Assembly (NCBI GenBank): GCA_020636535.1
Contig: JACJXT010000013.1
Location: 186,001 to 250,000, forward strand
Length of the DNA: 64,000 nt
Direction: 5' to 3'
Origin: Chitinophagales bacterium
GTDB taxonomy: Bacteria; Bacteroidota; Bacteroidia; Chitinophagales; JADIYW01
The translations under genes were made by a program, and so were the position numbers. Positions 31,648 to 40,494 of the stretch are shown one piece after another. The notes beneath the pieces are model-generated. The model saw nothing but the letters and a program-made list of their open reading frames with translations. It was not told the DNA's origin and did not search any database. The first letter of the stretch is position 1. Every line of letters starts with the position of its first letter.

Positions 31648-32847
31648 TTAATATTCATGTGGTAACTCTAGTCCAACAGCTTCTTGCCAAGGCAAACCAT
31701 ATTTACCTATTTGTTGCATGAACGGATCTGGATTCATTTCTTCGCAGTTATATACTCCTGCCTTCATCCAAATACCTTCTAACATTAATTTAGCTCCAAG
31801 CATTGCTGGTACACCTGTAGTATAACTTACGCCTTGTGCTTTGGTATCGCTATATGCATCTTGATGTTTACAGTTGTTCCAAATAAAATAAGTTTGCTCT
31901 TTTCCGTCTTTAATTCCTTTAATCTGACAACCAATTGAAGTTTCTCCTGTATAATTTTCGCCAAGACTTCCTGGTTCTGGTAGTACTGCTTTCAAAAATT
32001 CTAGTGGCACAATATCCATTCCTTGAAACTTAACTGGTTTTATAGATGTCATACCTATATTTTGTAAAACAGTTAGGTGTGTAATGTATTGTTGACCGAA
32101 TGTCATCCAAAATCTTGCTCTTTTTATAGTAGGAAAGTTTTTAACTAAAGACTCTAATTCTTCGTGATACAATAAATAAGATTCTTTATCGCCTATGTTT
32201 GGATAATTAATTGGTTTGTGAATAGACATTGGTGGAATTTCTATCCATTGTCCGTCTTGCCAATATTTCCCATTTTGAGTAATTTCTCTAATATTTATTT
32301 CTGGATTAAAATTCGTAGCAAATGCTTGTCCATGATCTCCTGCATTACAATCAACAATATCTAAATAATGCATTTCATCAAAATAATGTTTAGCAGCATA
32401 AGCCGTATAAATTTGTGTTTGACCTGGATCAAAACCACAACCTAACAAAGCCATAATGCCTTTGGCTTTAAATTTTTCTTGATACGCCCATTGCCATGAA
32501 TACTCAAATTTAGCTTCATCTTTTGGTTCGTAATTAGCAGTATCTAAATAGTGAGTGCCTGTTTCTAAACAAGCATCCATTATAGGTAAATCTTGATATG
32601 GCAAAGCCACATTTATTACCAAATCTGGTTTAAACTGATTGATTAATGCGACTACTTGCTGAGCGTCATCTGCATCTACACTTGCTGTTTGTATATTTGC
32701 ATTTGGAATGTCATTTGCAATGGCATCACATTTAGATTTAGTTCTGCTTGCTAGCATTATTTCTGAAAAGACTTCAGGCACTTGAGCACATTTTCTTACT
32801 ACCACATTTCCTACACCACCTGCTCCGATAATTAAAACTTTTCCCAT
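31648..32847 (-). CDS. Carboxynorspermidine/saccharopine dehydrogenase-like enzyme
   Basis: A 399-residue cytoplasmic NAD(P)H-dependent enzyme of the saccharopine dehydrogenase superfamily, close to carboxynorspermidine synthase (LYS1-like). The Rossmann motif IIGAGGVGNVVVRKC is at residues 5-19, followed by GCGFDPGQT near 136-144 and the TGVPAMLGAKLML segment near 343-355. Its likely reaction joins a diamine with aspartate semialdehyde to give a carboxy-polyamine, which NspC (59248-60372) would decarboxylate. This start has a TAAATTTG box 23 nt upstream. Lysine-pathway saccharopine dehydrogenase is an alternative, but nspC in the same window favours polyamines. Confidence 0.88.
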   Translation of the reverse strand: MGKVLIIGAGGVGNVVVRKCAQVPEVFSEIMLASRTKSKCDAIANDIPNANIQTASVDADDAQQVVALINQFKPDLVINVALPYQDLPIMDACLETGTHYLDTANYEPKDEAKFEYSWQWAYQEKFKAKGIMALLGCGFDPGQTQIYTAYAAKHYFDEMHYLDIVDCNAGDHGQAFATNFNPEINIREITQNGKYWQDGQWIEIPPMSIHKPINYPNIGDKESYLLYHEELESLVKNFPTIKRARFWMTFGQQYITHLTVLQNIGMTSIKPVKFQGMDIVPLEFLKAVLPEPGSLGENYTGETSIGCQIKGIKDGKEQTYFIWNNCKHQDAYSDTKAQGVSYTTGVPAMLGAKLMLEGIWMKAGVYNCEEMNPDPFMQQIGKYGLPWQEAVGLELPHEY

Positions 32848-32870
32848 GATTTTATTTCTTAATTTGAGTT

Positions 32871-32878
32871 CAAATTTA
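32871..32878 (-). promoter_or_regulatory. -7 box (TAAATTTG) of the dehydrogenase gene
   Basis: Exact TAnnTTTG match on the minus strand, 23 nt before the ATG at 32847. No clear -33 TTG. Confidence 0.4.
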
Positions 32879-32937
32879 CTATATAATTTGATTTTTATTA
32901 CTATGATTTTTGTTAGATTTTAAATTGAAATTACTTA

Positions 32938-33126
32938 CTAGGATTTTATTTTTTTCAGTAAATCAAACATCGGACATCTTTTACATCTTTTGTGTGCTGC
33001 TTTCAAATATTTTTCGCAACACTTAGATTTTGGATTTTTAGATAATTTTAAATCTAGTATTTGAAGTCGAAGTTCCTTAAGCTTTTTCTTTTTCTTCTTA
33101 TCTTTTTTTTTCTTATCCTTAGACAT
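32938..33126 (-). CDS. Small Lys-rich protein with four-Cys motif
   Basis: A 62-residue basic protein: the first third is almost all Lys and Asp, then a short helix, then CCEKYLKAAHKRCKRCP with four Cys and one His that could bind zinc or a cluster. Small proteins with a similar CCEKY...CKRCP end occur in Bacteroidota by my recollection, with no known function. It lies 35 nt downstream of ferritin on the same strand, so a link to metal handling is possible but unproven. Confidence 0.6.
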   Translation of the reverse strand: MSKDKKKKDKKKKKKLKELRLQILDLKLSKNPKSKCCEKYLKAAHKRCKRCPMFDLLKKIKS

Positions 33127-33161
33127 AAAATATCATTAAAATAAAAATGATATTGATTAAA

Positions 33162-33680
33162 TTACTGTGGGTTAATTGCAATAGAACTAGTAATGGTTAG
33201 TTTGTCTATATCTCTATCAAACAAATACAAACCACCTCTATCTTCGCCAATTAAATTAATTTTATCTAGAATGGTTTTTGCTTGTGCTTCTTCTTCTATT
33301 TGTTCTGCTACATACCATTGCAAAAAATTATGTGTAGCATAATCTTTTTCTTCTAGTGTAATATGTACCAACTCGTTAATAGAAGCAGAAACAGCACATT
33401 CGTGTTGATACAATTCTTCAAACATTGCTTTAAAAGTGCCGAATTTGGTTTTAGGAGCAGAAAGTTCTGTAATAATTGCATGTCCACCTCTTTCGTTTAC
33501 ATACTTAATTAGTTTTAATTTATGTGTTCTTTCTTCATCTGATTGATTATACATAAACTGAGCAATACCTTCTAGTCCTTGTATTTCTGCCCAACTAGCC
33601 ATAGACAAATATATTTGCGATGACTCTCCTTCTATTTTAATTTGATTATTTAGTGCTTCTTCAATTCTTTTAGTTAACAT
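33162..33680 (-). CDS. ftnA: Non-haem ferritin
   Basis: A 172-residue iron-storage ferritin. The ferroxidase ligands are visible at the canonical positions E17, E50 and H53 (EERTH), with further Glu residues in EEKDYATHNFLQWYVAEQIEEE. Four helices plus a short fifth are evident and length is normal for bacterial FtnA. It forms a 24-subunit shell that oxidises and stores iron. A TATTTTTG box lies about 15 nt upstream; the small Cys-rich gene follows. Confidence 0.96.
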   Translation of the reverse strand: MLTKRIEEALNNQIKIEGESSQIYLSMASWAEIQGLEGIAQFMYNQSDEERTHKLKLIKYVNERGGHAIITELSAPKTKFGTFKAMFEELYQHECAVSASINELVHITLEEKDYATHNFLQWYVAEQIEEEAQAKTILDKINLIGEDRGGLYLFDRDIDKLTITSSIAINPQ

Positions 33681-33694
33681 AAAACGATTTTCTA

Positions 33695-33702
33695 CAAAAA
33701 TA
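33695..33702 (-). promoter_or_regulatory. -7 box (TATTTTTG) of the ferritin gene
   Basis: Exact TAnnTTTG match on the minus strand; the leader would be about 10 nt. No -33 TTG is apparent. Confidence 0.4.
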
Positions 33703-33740
33703 AATAAAATAAAGGAAAAATGTTACTGAGTAGTGTTATG

Positions 33741-34628
33741 CTAATACGCTAGCTTAAGATAGTTAGCATTTGCAATTCCGCCAGTGTGTAATGCCACAAC
33801 AGTACTATTATTTGGAATGCTATTTTCTTTTATGTCATGATATAATTGATACATCATTTTTCCTGTATAAATATAATCTAATAATATATGATGTTGTTGA
33901 TGAAAGTTTTTTATAAATTCAATTAGTGTATTGTTATACTTAGCATAACCACCAAAAATATCTTGTTTAAACTGTAGTACATTTTTGTTTTTTACTTGAT
34001 GGTATAAATTACTCTTGATGTAATCAATACCTTTTAAAGCACTAATAGCTACAACTTGTTGATTGTTTTTACATGCATTTGCTAAACCAAAAGCTGTAGT
34101 AGCAGTTCCTGATGCTGTATAAATAAAATTGAAATCAATATTTATTTCATGAACAATTTCTTCACAACCTTTCATTGCTAATGCATTAGCACCACCTTCT
34201 TCTATTACAAAAACATCGTTCCAGTTTTTATTAATACTATTTTTAAATATATTAATATTAATTTCTTTTTGTCGATATATTGTTCTGTCTACAAAATACA
34301 ATTGCATACCATTTTGACTTGCTTCTTGCAGTACAACATTGCTGTTTTTATGTAACTCCTCTCCTCTTATAATGCCAATTGTAGGAATATTGAGCCATTT
34401 TCCGGTTGCTGCTGTTGCTGTAATATGATTAGAAAAAGCTCCACCAAATGTCAAAATATATTTTTTATTGGATTGTTTAAATGCTTCAATATTGTATTTG
34501 AGCTTTCGCCACTTATTACCAGAAATTAATGTATGAATTAAATCATCTCGCTTAATAAATAATTTAATATTTTTATCATCTATAAAATCTTCCCGTATTT
34601 GCTGTAATGGTGTTGGTAGTTGTAACAT
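33741..34628 (-). CDS. PLP-dependent ACC deaminase/D-cysteine desulfhydrase-like enzyme
   Basis: A 295-residue fold-type II PLP enzyme. The PLP lysine lies in GNKWRKLKYN (near residue 40), with GGAFSNHITATAA binding the substrate carboxylate and a Gly-rich phosphate loop ASGTATTAFGLA near 174-185. It is shorter than typical family members (about 330). I use the ATG at 34628; an upstream GTG would add eight residues. Substrate is uncertain: D-cysteine desulfhydrase is at least as likely as ACC deaminase. Confidence 0.85.
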   Translation of the reverse strand: MLQLPTPLQQIREDFIDDKNIKLFIKRDDLIHTLISGNKWRKLKYNIEAFKQSNKKYILTFGGAFSNHITATAATGKWLNIPTIGIIRGEELHKNSNVVLQEASQNGMQLYFVDRTIYRQKEININIFKNSINKNWNDVFVIEEGGANALAMKGCEEIVHEINIDFNFIYTASGTATTAFGLANACKNNQQVVAISALKGIDYIKSNLYHQVKNKNVLQFKQDIFGGYAKYNNTLIEFIKNFHQQHHILLDYIYTGKMMYQLYHDIKENSIPNNSTVVALHTGGIANANYLKLAY

Positions 34629-34773
34629 GAAACAATTAAACTTTGCTATCACAAATTACGCATTAACTCTTGTAATGTCATTACATTAAAATACTTTGGA
34701 TTTATCATTAAAGAAAAAATATGTAGTAATACTTTTAATTAATCTCTAATTTAGTTTTACTACTAATTTTAAA

Positions 34774-34791
34774 ATGCTTTACTTCGTTCAG
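34774..34791 (+). repeat. Short dispersed motif ATGCTTTACTTCGTTCAG
   Basis: Second copy of the 18-base motif at 31589-31606 (one mismatch), in the 174-bp gap after gatA. A TGTAATG/CATTACA palindrome (34671-34685) lies in the same gap. Confidence 0.5.
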
Positions 34792-34802
34792 AGTAATACA
34801 AA

Positions 34803-36221
34803 TTAATTATTATTTTCTACAATTTGTTGTGCGAAAGACAATAATTTTTCTTCTTCAAATTTCCCACTCATTATTTGTAAGCCAATTGGCAAGCCATTTT
34901 CATCGTTTGCAATAGGAACAGATATTCCAGGAATACCTACTAAGTTAGCTTGTACTGTAAATATATCACCTAAATAGGATGCTATTGGATCTTGTACTTC
35001 GCCAATATTATAAGCTACTGTTGGTGCTGTTGGCGAAATAATAAAATCGTATTCTTTTAAAGTAGCTATCGTTTTATTAGCCACAATTCTTCTTACTTTT
35101 TGTGCTTTTGAGTAATAAGCATCATAATATCCAGAACTCAACACAAACGAGCCACACATAATTCTGCGTTTTACTTCTGCTCCAAATCCTTGCGAACGCG
35201 TTAATTTATAAGTTTGTTCTAAATCTTTAGCTTCAGATGCATGATAACCATATTTCACACCATCAAATCTTGATAAATTTGAAGAAGCTTCGGCAGTAGT
35301 TAATACATAATATGCAGGAACGATATAGTCTAATTCATCAAATTGTATAGCAGAAACTTCATGTCCGTCTGCTTTTAATTGCTCTATTTTTTCTAAAATG
35401 CTTTTTTGTACCGACGACTGTATGCTTGGATGATTTACTGCATTATCGTAGTAACAAATTTTATATTTTTTATTATTCTCTAATTGTATTGGTGCATATT
35501 CTCTTTGTGCAACAGTAGCATCAAATTCATCTACACCTTGTATCACTTCTAAAATAAGTTGCGCATCTTCTACCGTATTGGTAATTGGTCCAATTTGATC
35601 GAAAGAAGAACCATAAGCAATTAATCCCCAACGAGAAACTCTACCGTAAGTAGGTTTTAAACCAATATTGCCACAGAAAGCAGCTGGCTGACGAATAGAA
35701 CCACCAGTATCTGAGCCAAGTGCAGCCATACATAAATTAGCAGCAACTGCAACTGCCGAACCACCAGAAGAACCACCAGAAACTTTGTTTAAATCGTGCG
35801 GATTTTTAACAGCACCAAAAGCAGAATTTTCGTTGCTTCCGCCCATTGCAAATTCATCGCAGTTTAATCGACCAATAATAATGGCATCTTCTGCTAGTAA
35901 TTTTTCTACTACTGTAGCAGAATACACTGAATTAAAACCAGTTAATATTTTTGAAGCAGCTGTTACTGTATGATTTTTATAAACAATATTGTCTTTTATG
36001 CCAATAATCAAACCAAATAATTTGCCTTTAGTTTGATTTTGTTTGATTTTCTCGTCTAATTGTTGAGCTTGTTCTAATGCAGAAGTTTCAAACACTTCTA
36101 AAAAAGCATTGTATTTATCTTCTGATTTAATTTTTTGAATATAGTTTTGAGTTAACGCAACACAAGTTATATTATTATTGGCAATATCTTGGTGTAGCGT
36201 TTTAAGTGAACGATACGACAT
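34803..36221 (-). CDS. gatA: Asp-tRNA(Asn)/Glu-tRNA(Gln) amidotransferase subunit A
   Basis: The 472-residue glutaminase/amidase subunit of GatCAB, which converts misacylated Asp-tRNA-Asn or Glu-tRNA-Gln to the amide forms. The amidase-signature triad is intact: K76 (GIKDN), cis-Ser S151 (SGGSSGGSA) and nucleophile S175 (TGGSIRQP). gatB and gatC are not in the window. It follows tatA by 24 nt on the same strand, so tatA-gatA may be co-transcribed. Confidence 0.96.
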   Translation of the reverse strand: MSYRSLKTLHQDIANNNITCVALTQNYIQKIKSEDKYNAFLEVFETSALEQAQQLDEKIKQNQTKGKLFGLIIGIKDNIVYKNHTVTAASKILTGFNSVYSATVVEKLLAEDAIIIGRLNCDEFAMGGSNENSAFGAVKNPHDLNKVSGGSSGGSAVAVAANLCMAALGSDTGGSIRQPAAFCGNIGLKPTYGRVSRWGLIAYGSSFDQIGPITNTVEDAQLILEVIQGVDEFDATVAQREYAPIQLENNKKYKICYYDNAVNHPSIQSSVQKSILEKIEQLKADGHEVSAIQFDELDYIVPAYYVLTTAEASSNLSRFDGVKYGYHASEAKDLEQTYKLTRSQGFGAEVKRRIMCGSFVLSSGYYDAYYSKAQKVRRIVANKTIATLKEYDFIISPTAPTVAYNIGEVQDPIASYLGDIFTVQANLVGIPGISVPIANDENGLPIGLQIMSGKFEEEKLLSFAQQIVENNN

Positions 36222-36245
36222 AAATGGAAATTGAATGTTTAGATT

Positions 36246-36470
36246 TTATTCTGAAATTTGTTCTTGTTTTTTTCTTCTATCATCTTCTTCTAAACCTTTT
36301 TCAAATTCATCTTTAAGGTTATTTTTGGCAGCATTAAATTCTCTAATACCTTTTCCTAATCCACGCATTAATTCAGGAATTTTTTTACCACCAAATAATA
36401 ATACTATCGCTAATAGAATTAGTATCCATTCTCCTCCACCTGGTAAACTGAACAACAAAAAACTACTCAT
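36246..36470 (-). CDS. tatA: Twin-arginine translocase subunit TatA
   Basis: A 74-residue TatA/E protein: short N-terminus with GGGEWILILLAIVLLFGGKK forming the transmembrane helix and hinge (FGGKKIPELMRGLGKG), then an amphipathic helix and a charged tail. TatA oligomers form the passage for folded twin-arginine substrates. tatC is not present here. Upstream gene is the S4 protein (71 nt); downstream is gatA (24 nt). Confidence 0.95.
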   Translation of the reverse strand: MSSFLLFSLPGGGEWILILLAIVLLFGGKKIPELMRGLGKGIREFNAAKNNLKDEFEKGLEEDDRRKKQEQISE

Positions 36471-36541
36471 AATTAATCATTTTATACAAAATTACACTAA
36501 AATTTTAATAGATGTAAGATTTTATGAGAATATAACATTGT

Positions 36542-36934
36542 TTAATCATTACTATTTTGCTTGAATTCGTCTATAGCTCTTCGTTCTTTTTTGGTAGGTC
36601 TACCAACACCCTTATCTCTTATTTCAAAGTTATAAAAGGCACTGTCTAAATTGTTTCTTTCAATTGGTGGTGGTGATAAATCTACATAACATTCTGAAGC
36701 AATAGCAGCACTAGTTCGCTTAGCCAAGAGCATTTTTACTTCTATAATTTTCTTGTTTCCATAATAAGAAAAATGTATCGTTTCATCTACCATTAAGCTA
36801 TAAGAAGGTTTTACACTTTTACCATTTATCTTAACTTTTCCAGAGTTACATAAGTTGGTAGCCATGGTTCTAGTTTTGACTAATCGTACTGCCCACAACC
36901 ATTTATCTATGCGTATTTTTTGTAATTCTGACAA
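36542..36934 (-). CDS. S4-domain RNA-binding protein (Hsp15-like)
   Basis: A 130-residue protein with an N-terminal S4 domain (IRIDKWLWAVRLVKTRTMATNL, then GKVKINGKSVKPS) and a basic C-terminal tail (GRPTKKERRAIDEF) as in Hsp15/HslR, which binds stalled 50S subunits carrying nascent peptidyl-tRNA. No pseudouridine synthase domain. The only start in frame is TTG at 36934, four bases after AAACTTTG, a near match to the -7 box. Confidence 0.85.
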   Translation of the reverse strand: MSELQKIRIDKWLWAVRLVKTRTMATNLCNSGKVKINGKSVKPSYSLMVDETIHFSYYGNKKIIEVKMLLAKRTSAAIASECYVDLSPPPIERNNLDSAFYNFEIRDKGVGRPTKKERRAIDEFKQNSND

Positions 36935-37091
36935 TTGGCAAAGTTTTTTTTGTAAATGTAAACATTAATTGAAGAATAGCTATTGATAAATTATTTTTAT
37001 CTACACTAGATAAAAAATGCACATAACTTTCATGTACTTGTTTTAGTATATTATAATTTTATACTTACCTTACTTCGGATAACTAGCTAAT

Positions 37092-40000
37092 GTGATTAAG
37101 AATTATTTTACATATATTTTAACTTTTTTTTTCTATTTTTCTACCGTTGCTCAAACAGCAGTAATCACACTACAACAAATCACACCAGAAGTTATTTGTT
37201 CTACAGGTAATGATTCTATATCATTTTCTGTTACTGCAAATGGTATTGCTCCAGGTTCTAACATAGTATTTTATATAGATAACGATGCTACATTCAATCC
37301 ATACAATAGTCAAGGTGACAGTATTGGCTTTATACATATTCCAGAAAATAAAAAAACAATTGATAGCATCATAAATCCAACTTGCGTGAGTATTTTAGGT
37401 ATTTTTATTAATGCCTGTAATAGCAATGGCTTGACAGAACAAGCTAATGAATATATGCTTTTAAGTTCTGGTAATGGGTTTGCAGTAAATGATTTAGGTA
37501 TTGATTTTAATAGTGAGGGAATGAATGGTGCTGATGCAGATATCAACTATAATGGTAGTGCTTGTCAATTTGGTGTTGTTGCTTCTTCTTTAATGGACAG
37601 TTTACGCATTGGCTCTTGTAATCCTTCTAATTTAATTGCTGCTAATCCTGGCGATTTTATTCCTGCTGATGCTTTAGTTATTGTTTTTACTGGTGCTGGA
37701 GAAAAATTTCCTTATAATTTTAGTGGATTATGTGATTTGGGTAAACCAATTTATGTATTACAAAATGCGTGCTTAAGATCTAGAGGTGCATTTGCAAATG
37801 CAGGTAGCTGTTCAAGTAGTTTGTATAGAACTACAGGTATTCATACACAAAATTGCAATGATGAATTAACCTATAATAGGTGTGGCTTAGTAAGTGGTAG
37901 CGGAACAGACGGTGATTATGCTTTGATTACTTATATTGGACAAGATACTGTTTCTGTAGCTAATGGTGGAATTACCAATAATGCTGCTGATGCTTGTAAT
38001 GGTATAAGTGCTGATTCTTTTAAAATAAATCAAACAGTGTCTTATCAAATTCCTTTTAGTACACCATCACCTTTATCATCGTTGTATTGTAATCAAGGTA
38101 AACAATATATCAAAGCAATTGTAAATCCAGCAAATAACTACATACCAAAACCTATTTCTAATTTTATTGGATTTAATTTAATCTGTTTAGATATTACTGC
38201 TACTAATAATAAAGATACTATTTGTAGTGGAGAAACGACCAATATTTCTTCAACTTCATTTGATGCTAATGTTTCTTTTACTTTTACAATTAATGGAGGA
38301 ACTAATATAAGTGGTGCTAGTAATGGAACAGGTTCAACTATTAATCAAACACTTACCAATACTGGAAATTCATTAGACAGCATTCTTTATACCATTACAG
38401 CAAGTGATAATACTTGTTCAAAAGATACTACAATTAAAGTATTTGTACGACCAAATACACTAACCAAACCAAACTTAGGCAACGATACTGCTTACTGTGG
38501 TAATTTTTCCAGAGTATTATCTACAGGAAATGCTAATACAACTTGGACAACACCAAATGGAACGCAAACTGGAGCTAGCATTACCGCTACGCAAGCAGGA
38601 ACTTACATTGCTACGATTGCGACAAGTTGTATTACTGTAAAAGATACTATTGTCATTACGCAAAATCAAGCACCAACTATAAATCTAGGAAATGATTATA
38701 ATATTTGTAGTGGAACTTCTACTACACTCAATGCTACTACAAGTAGTGCGACTTATATTTGGAGTACAGGTGCATCAACACCAACTATAAGTATCAATCA
38801 AGCAGGAATTTATTGGGTTGATGTTACTGTAAATGCTTGTACTGCTAGAGATAGTATTACTATTGGTGTAACTAGCATTCCTACCAAACCAAACTTAGGC
38901 AACGATACTGCTTACTGTGGTAATTTTTCCAGAGTATTATCTACAGGAAATGCTAATACAACTTGGACAACACCAAGTGGAACGCAAACTGGAGCTAGTA
39001 TTACAGCTACGCAAGCAGGAACTTACATTGCTACAATTGCTACCAACTGTATTACTGTAGAAGATACTATTGTCATTACGCAAAATCAAGCACCAACTAT
39101 AAATCTAGGAAATGATTATAATATTTGTAGTGGAACTTCTACTACACTCAATGCTACAACAAGCAATGCAACTTATGTTTGGAGTACAGGTGCATCTACA
39201 CCAACGATAAGTATCAATCAAGCAGGAATTTATTGGGTTGATGTTACTGTAAATGCTTGTACTGCTAGAGATAGTATTACTATTGGTGTAACTAGCATTC
39301 CTACCAAACCAAACTTAGGCAACGATACTGCTTACTGTGGTAATTTTTCCAGAGTATTATATACAGGAAATGCTACTACAACTTGGAGTACTGGTGCTAC
39401 TGGTGCTAGTATTACCGTAACTCAAGGTGGTGAATACATTGCTACGATTGCGACAAATTGTATCACTGTAAAAGACACTATTGTCATTACGCAAAATCAA
39501 GCACCAACTATAAATCTAGGAAATGATTATAATATTTGTAGTGGAACTTCTACTACACTCAATGCTACTACAACAAATACAACTTATATTTGGAGTACAG
39601 GTGCATCTACACCAACGATAAGTATCAATCAAGCAGGAATTTATTGGGTTGATGTTACTGTAAATGCTTGTACTGCTAGAGATAGTATTACTATTGGTGT
39701 AACTAGCATTCCTACCAAACCAAACTTAGGCAACGATACTGCTTACTGTGGTAATTTTTCCAGAGTATTATATACAGGAAATGCTACTACAACTTGGACA
39801 ACACCAAGTGGAACGCAAACTGGAGCTAGTATTACAGCTACGCAAGCAGGAACTTACATTGCTACGATTGCGACAAATTGTATCACTGTAAAAGACACTA
39901 TTGTCATCACTCAAAATCAAATGCCTACTGTAAATTTAGGCGAAGACACTGCATTTTGTGACACGACAATTACACTAAGTGTTCCTAGCACCTTTCAACA

Positions 40001-40409
40001 AATAATTTGGAGTACTGGTGAAACAAGTAATAGTATTAATATTAATGAAATTGGTGCTTACTTTGTCATAGCAACTGACAATAATAACTGTGTTGCTACT
40101 GATACTGTTTTGTTTACTAGCAATTGTTTAGAATGCGAATATTTTTTACCTAATGCCTTTACACCTAATAAAGATGGACATAATGATAATTTTGGTGTAG
40201 TCAATCAATGTGTAGAAGCCAATAATTTTCTTTTACAAATTTTTGATAGATGGGGAGAATTAATATTTGAAACCAATGATGCTAATGAAAAATGGAACGG
40301 CACTTACAAAAACGAAATCATGCATGTCGATTCTTATTTATGGATATTATCATATACAATTTATGAACATAAAGTCTTAAAAAAGGGAATTGTTAACCTT
40401 TTACGATAA
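37092..40409 (+). CDS. Large secreted repeat protein with T9SS type-B sorting domain
   Basis: A 1105-residue exported protein. After a signal peptide (ending STVAQT; start GTG at 37092) residues about 25-340 form a Cys-containing domain shared with the next gene (ILGIFINACNSNGL, GSACQFGV, CNQGKQYIKAIV). Residues about 457-950 are Ig/PKD-like repeats of about 140 residues beginning KPNLGNDTAYCG. The end (from about 1012) has NAFTPNKDGHNDNFG...FDRWGELIFE and matches the gliding-motility-associated (CHU_C) type-B domain that directs type IX secretion. Likely a surface adhesin or matrix protein; the ligand is unknown. Confidence 0.9.
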   Translation: MIKNYFTYILTFFFYFSTVAQTAVITLQQITPEVICSTGNDSISFSVTANGIAPGSNIVFYIDNDATFNPYNSQGDSIGFIHIPENKKTIDSIINPTCVSILGIFINACNSNGLTEQANEYMLLSSGNGFAVNDLGIDFNSEGMNGADADINYNGSACQFGVVASSLMDSLRIGSCNPSNLIAANPGDFIPADALVIVFTGAGEKFPYNFSGLCDLGKPIYVLQNACLRSRGAFANAGSCSSSLYRTTGIHTQNCNDELTYNRCGLVSGSGTDGDYALITYIGQDTVSVANGGITNNAADACNGISADSFKINQTVSYQIPFSTPSPLSSLYCNQGKQYIKAIVNPANNYIPKPISNFIGFNLICLDITATNNKDTICSGETTNISSTSFDANVSFTFTINGGTNISGASNGTGSTINQTLTNTGNSLDSILYTITASDNTCSKDTTIKVFVRPNTLTKPNLGNDTAYCGNFSRVLSTGNANTTWTTPNGTQTGASITATQAGTYIATIATSCITVKDTIVITQNQAPTINLGNDYNICSGTSTTLNATTSSATYIWSTGASTPTISINQAGIYWVDVTVNACTARDSITIGVTSIPTKPNLGNDTAYCGNFSRVLSTGNANTTWTTPSGTQTGASITATQAGTYIATIATNCITVEDTIVITQNQAPTINLGNDYNICSGTSTTLNATTSNATYVWSTGASTPTISINQAGIYWVDVTVNACTARDSITIGVTSIPTKPNLGNDTAYCGNFSRVLYTGNATTTWSTGATGASITVTQGGEYIATIATNCITVKDTIVITQNQAPTINLGNDYNICSGTSTTLNATTTNTTYIWSTGASTPTISINQAGIYWVDVTVNACTARDSITIGVTSIPTKPNLGNDTAYCGNFSRVLYTGNATTTWTTPSGTQTGASITATQAGTYIATIATNCITVKDTIVITQNQMPTVNLGEDTAFCDTTITLSVPSTFQQIIWSTGETSNSININEIGAYFVIATDNNNCVATDTVLFTSNCLECEYFLPNAFTPNKDGHNDNFGVVNQCVEANNFLLQIFDRWGELIFETNDANEKWNGTYKNEIMHVDSYLWILSYTIYEHKVLKKGIVNLLR
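38463..39930 (+). repeat. Tandem repeats of 411-420 bp in the first surface protein
   Basis: Units start at 38463, 38883, 39303 and 39714 (periods 420, 420, 411; the fourth is partial). They are nearly identical at the DNA level. The third unit carries a nine-base-shorter variant (WSTGATGASITVTQGGEY) like that of the downstream paralogue. Confidence 0.95.
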
Positions 40410-40494
40410 TTTTTTGCACAAGACATCTAATTTTCATTTTCATTTAAATTACAATTAGCATAATTTAACTATCTTAACGCAATAATTATAAACA

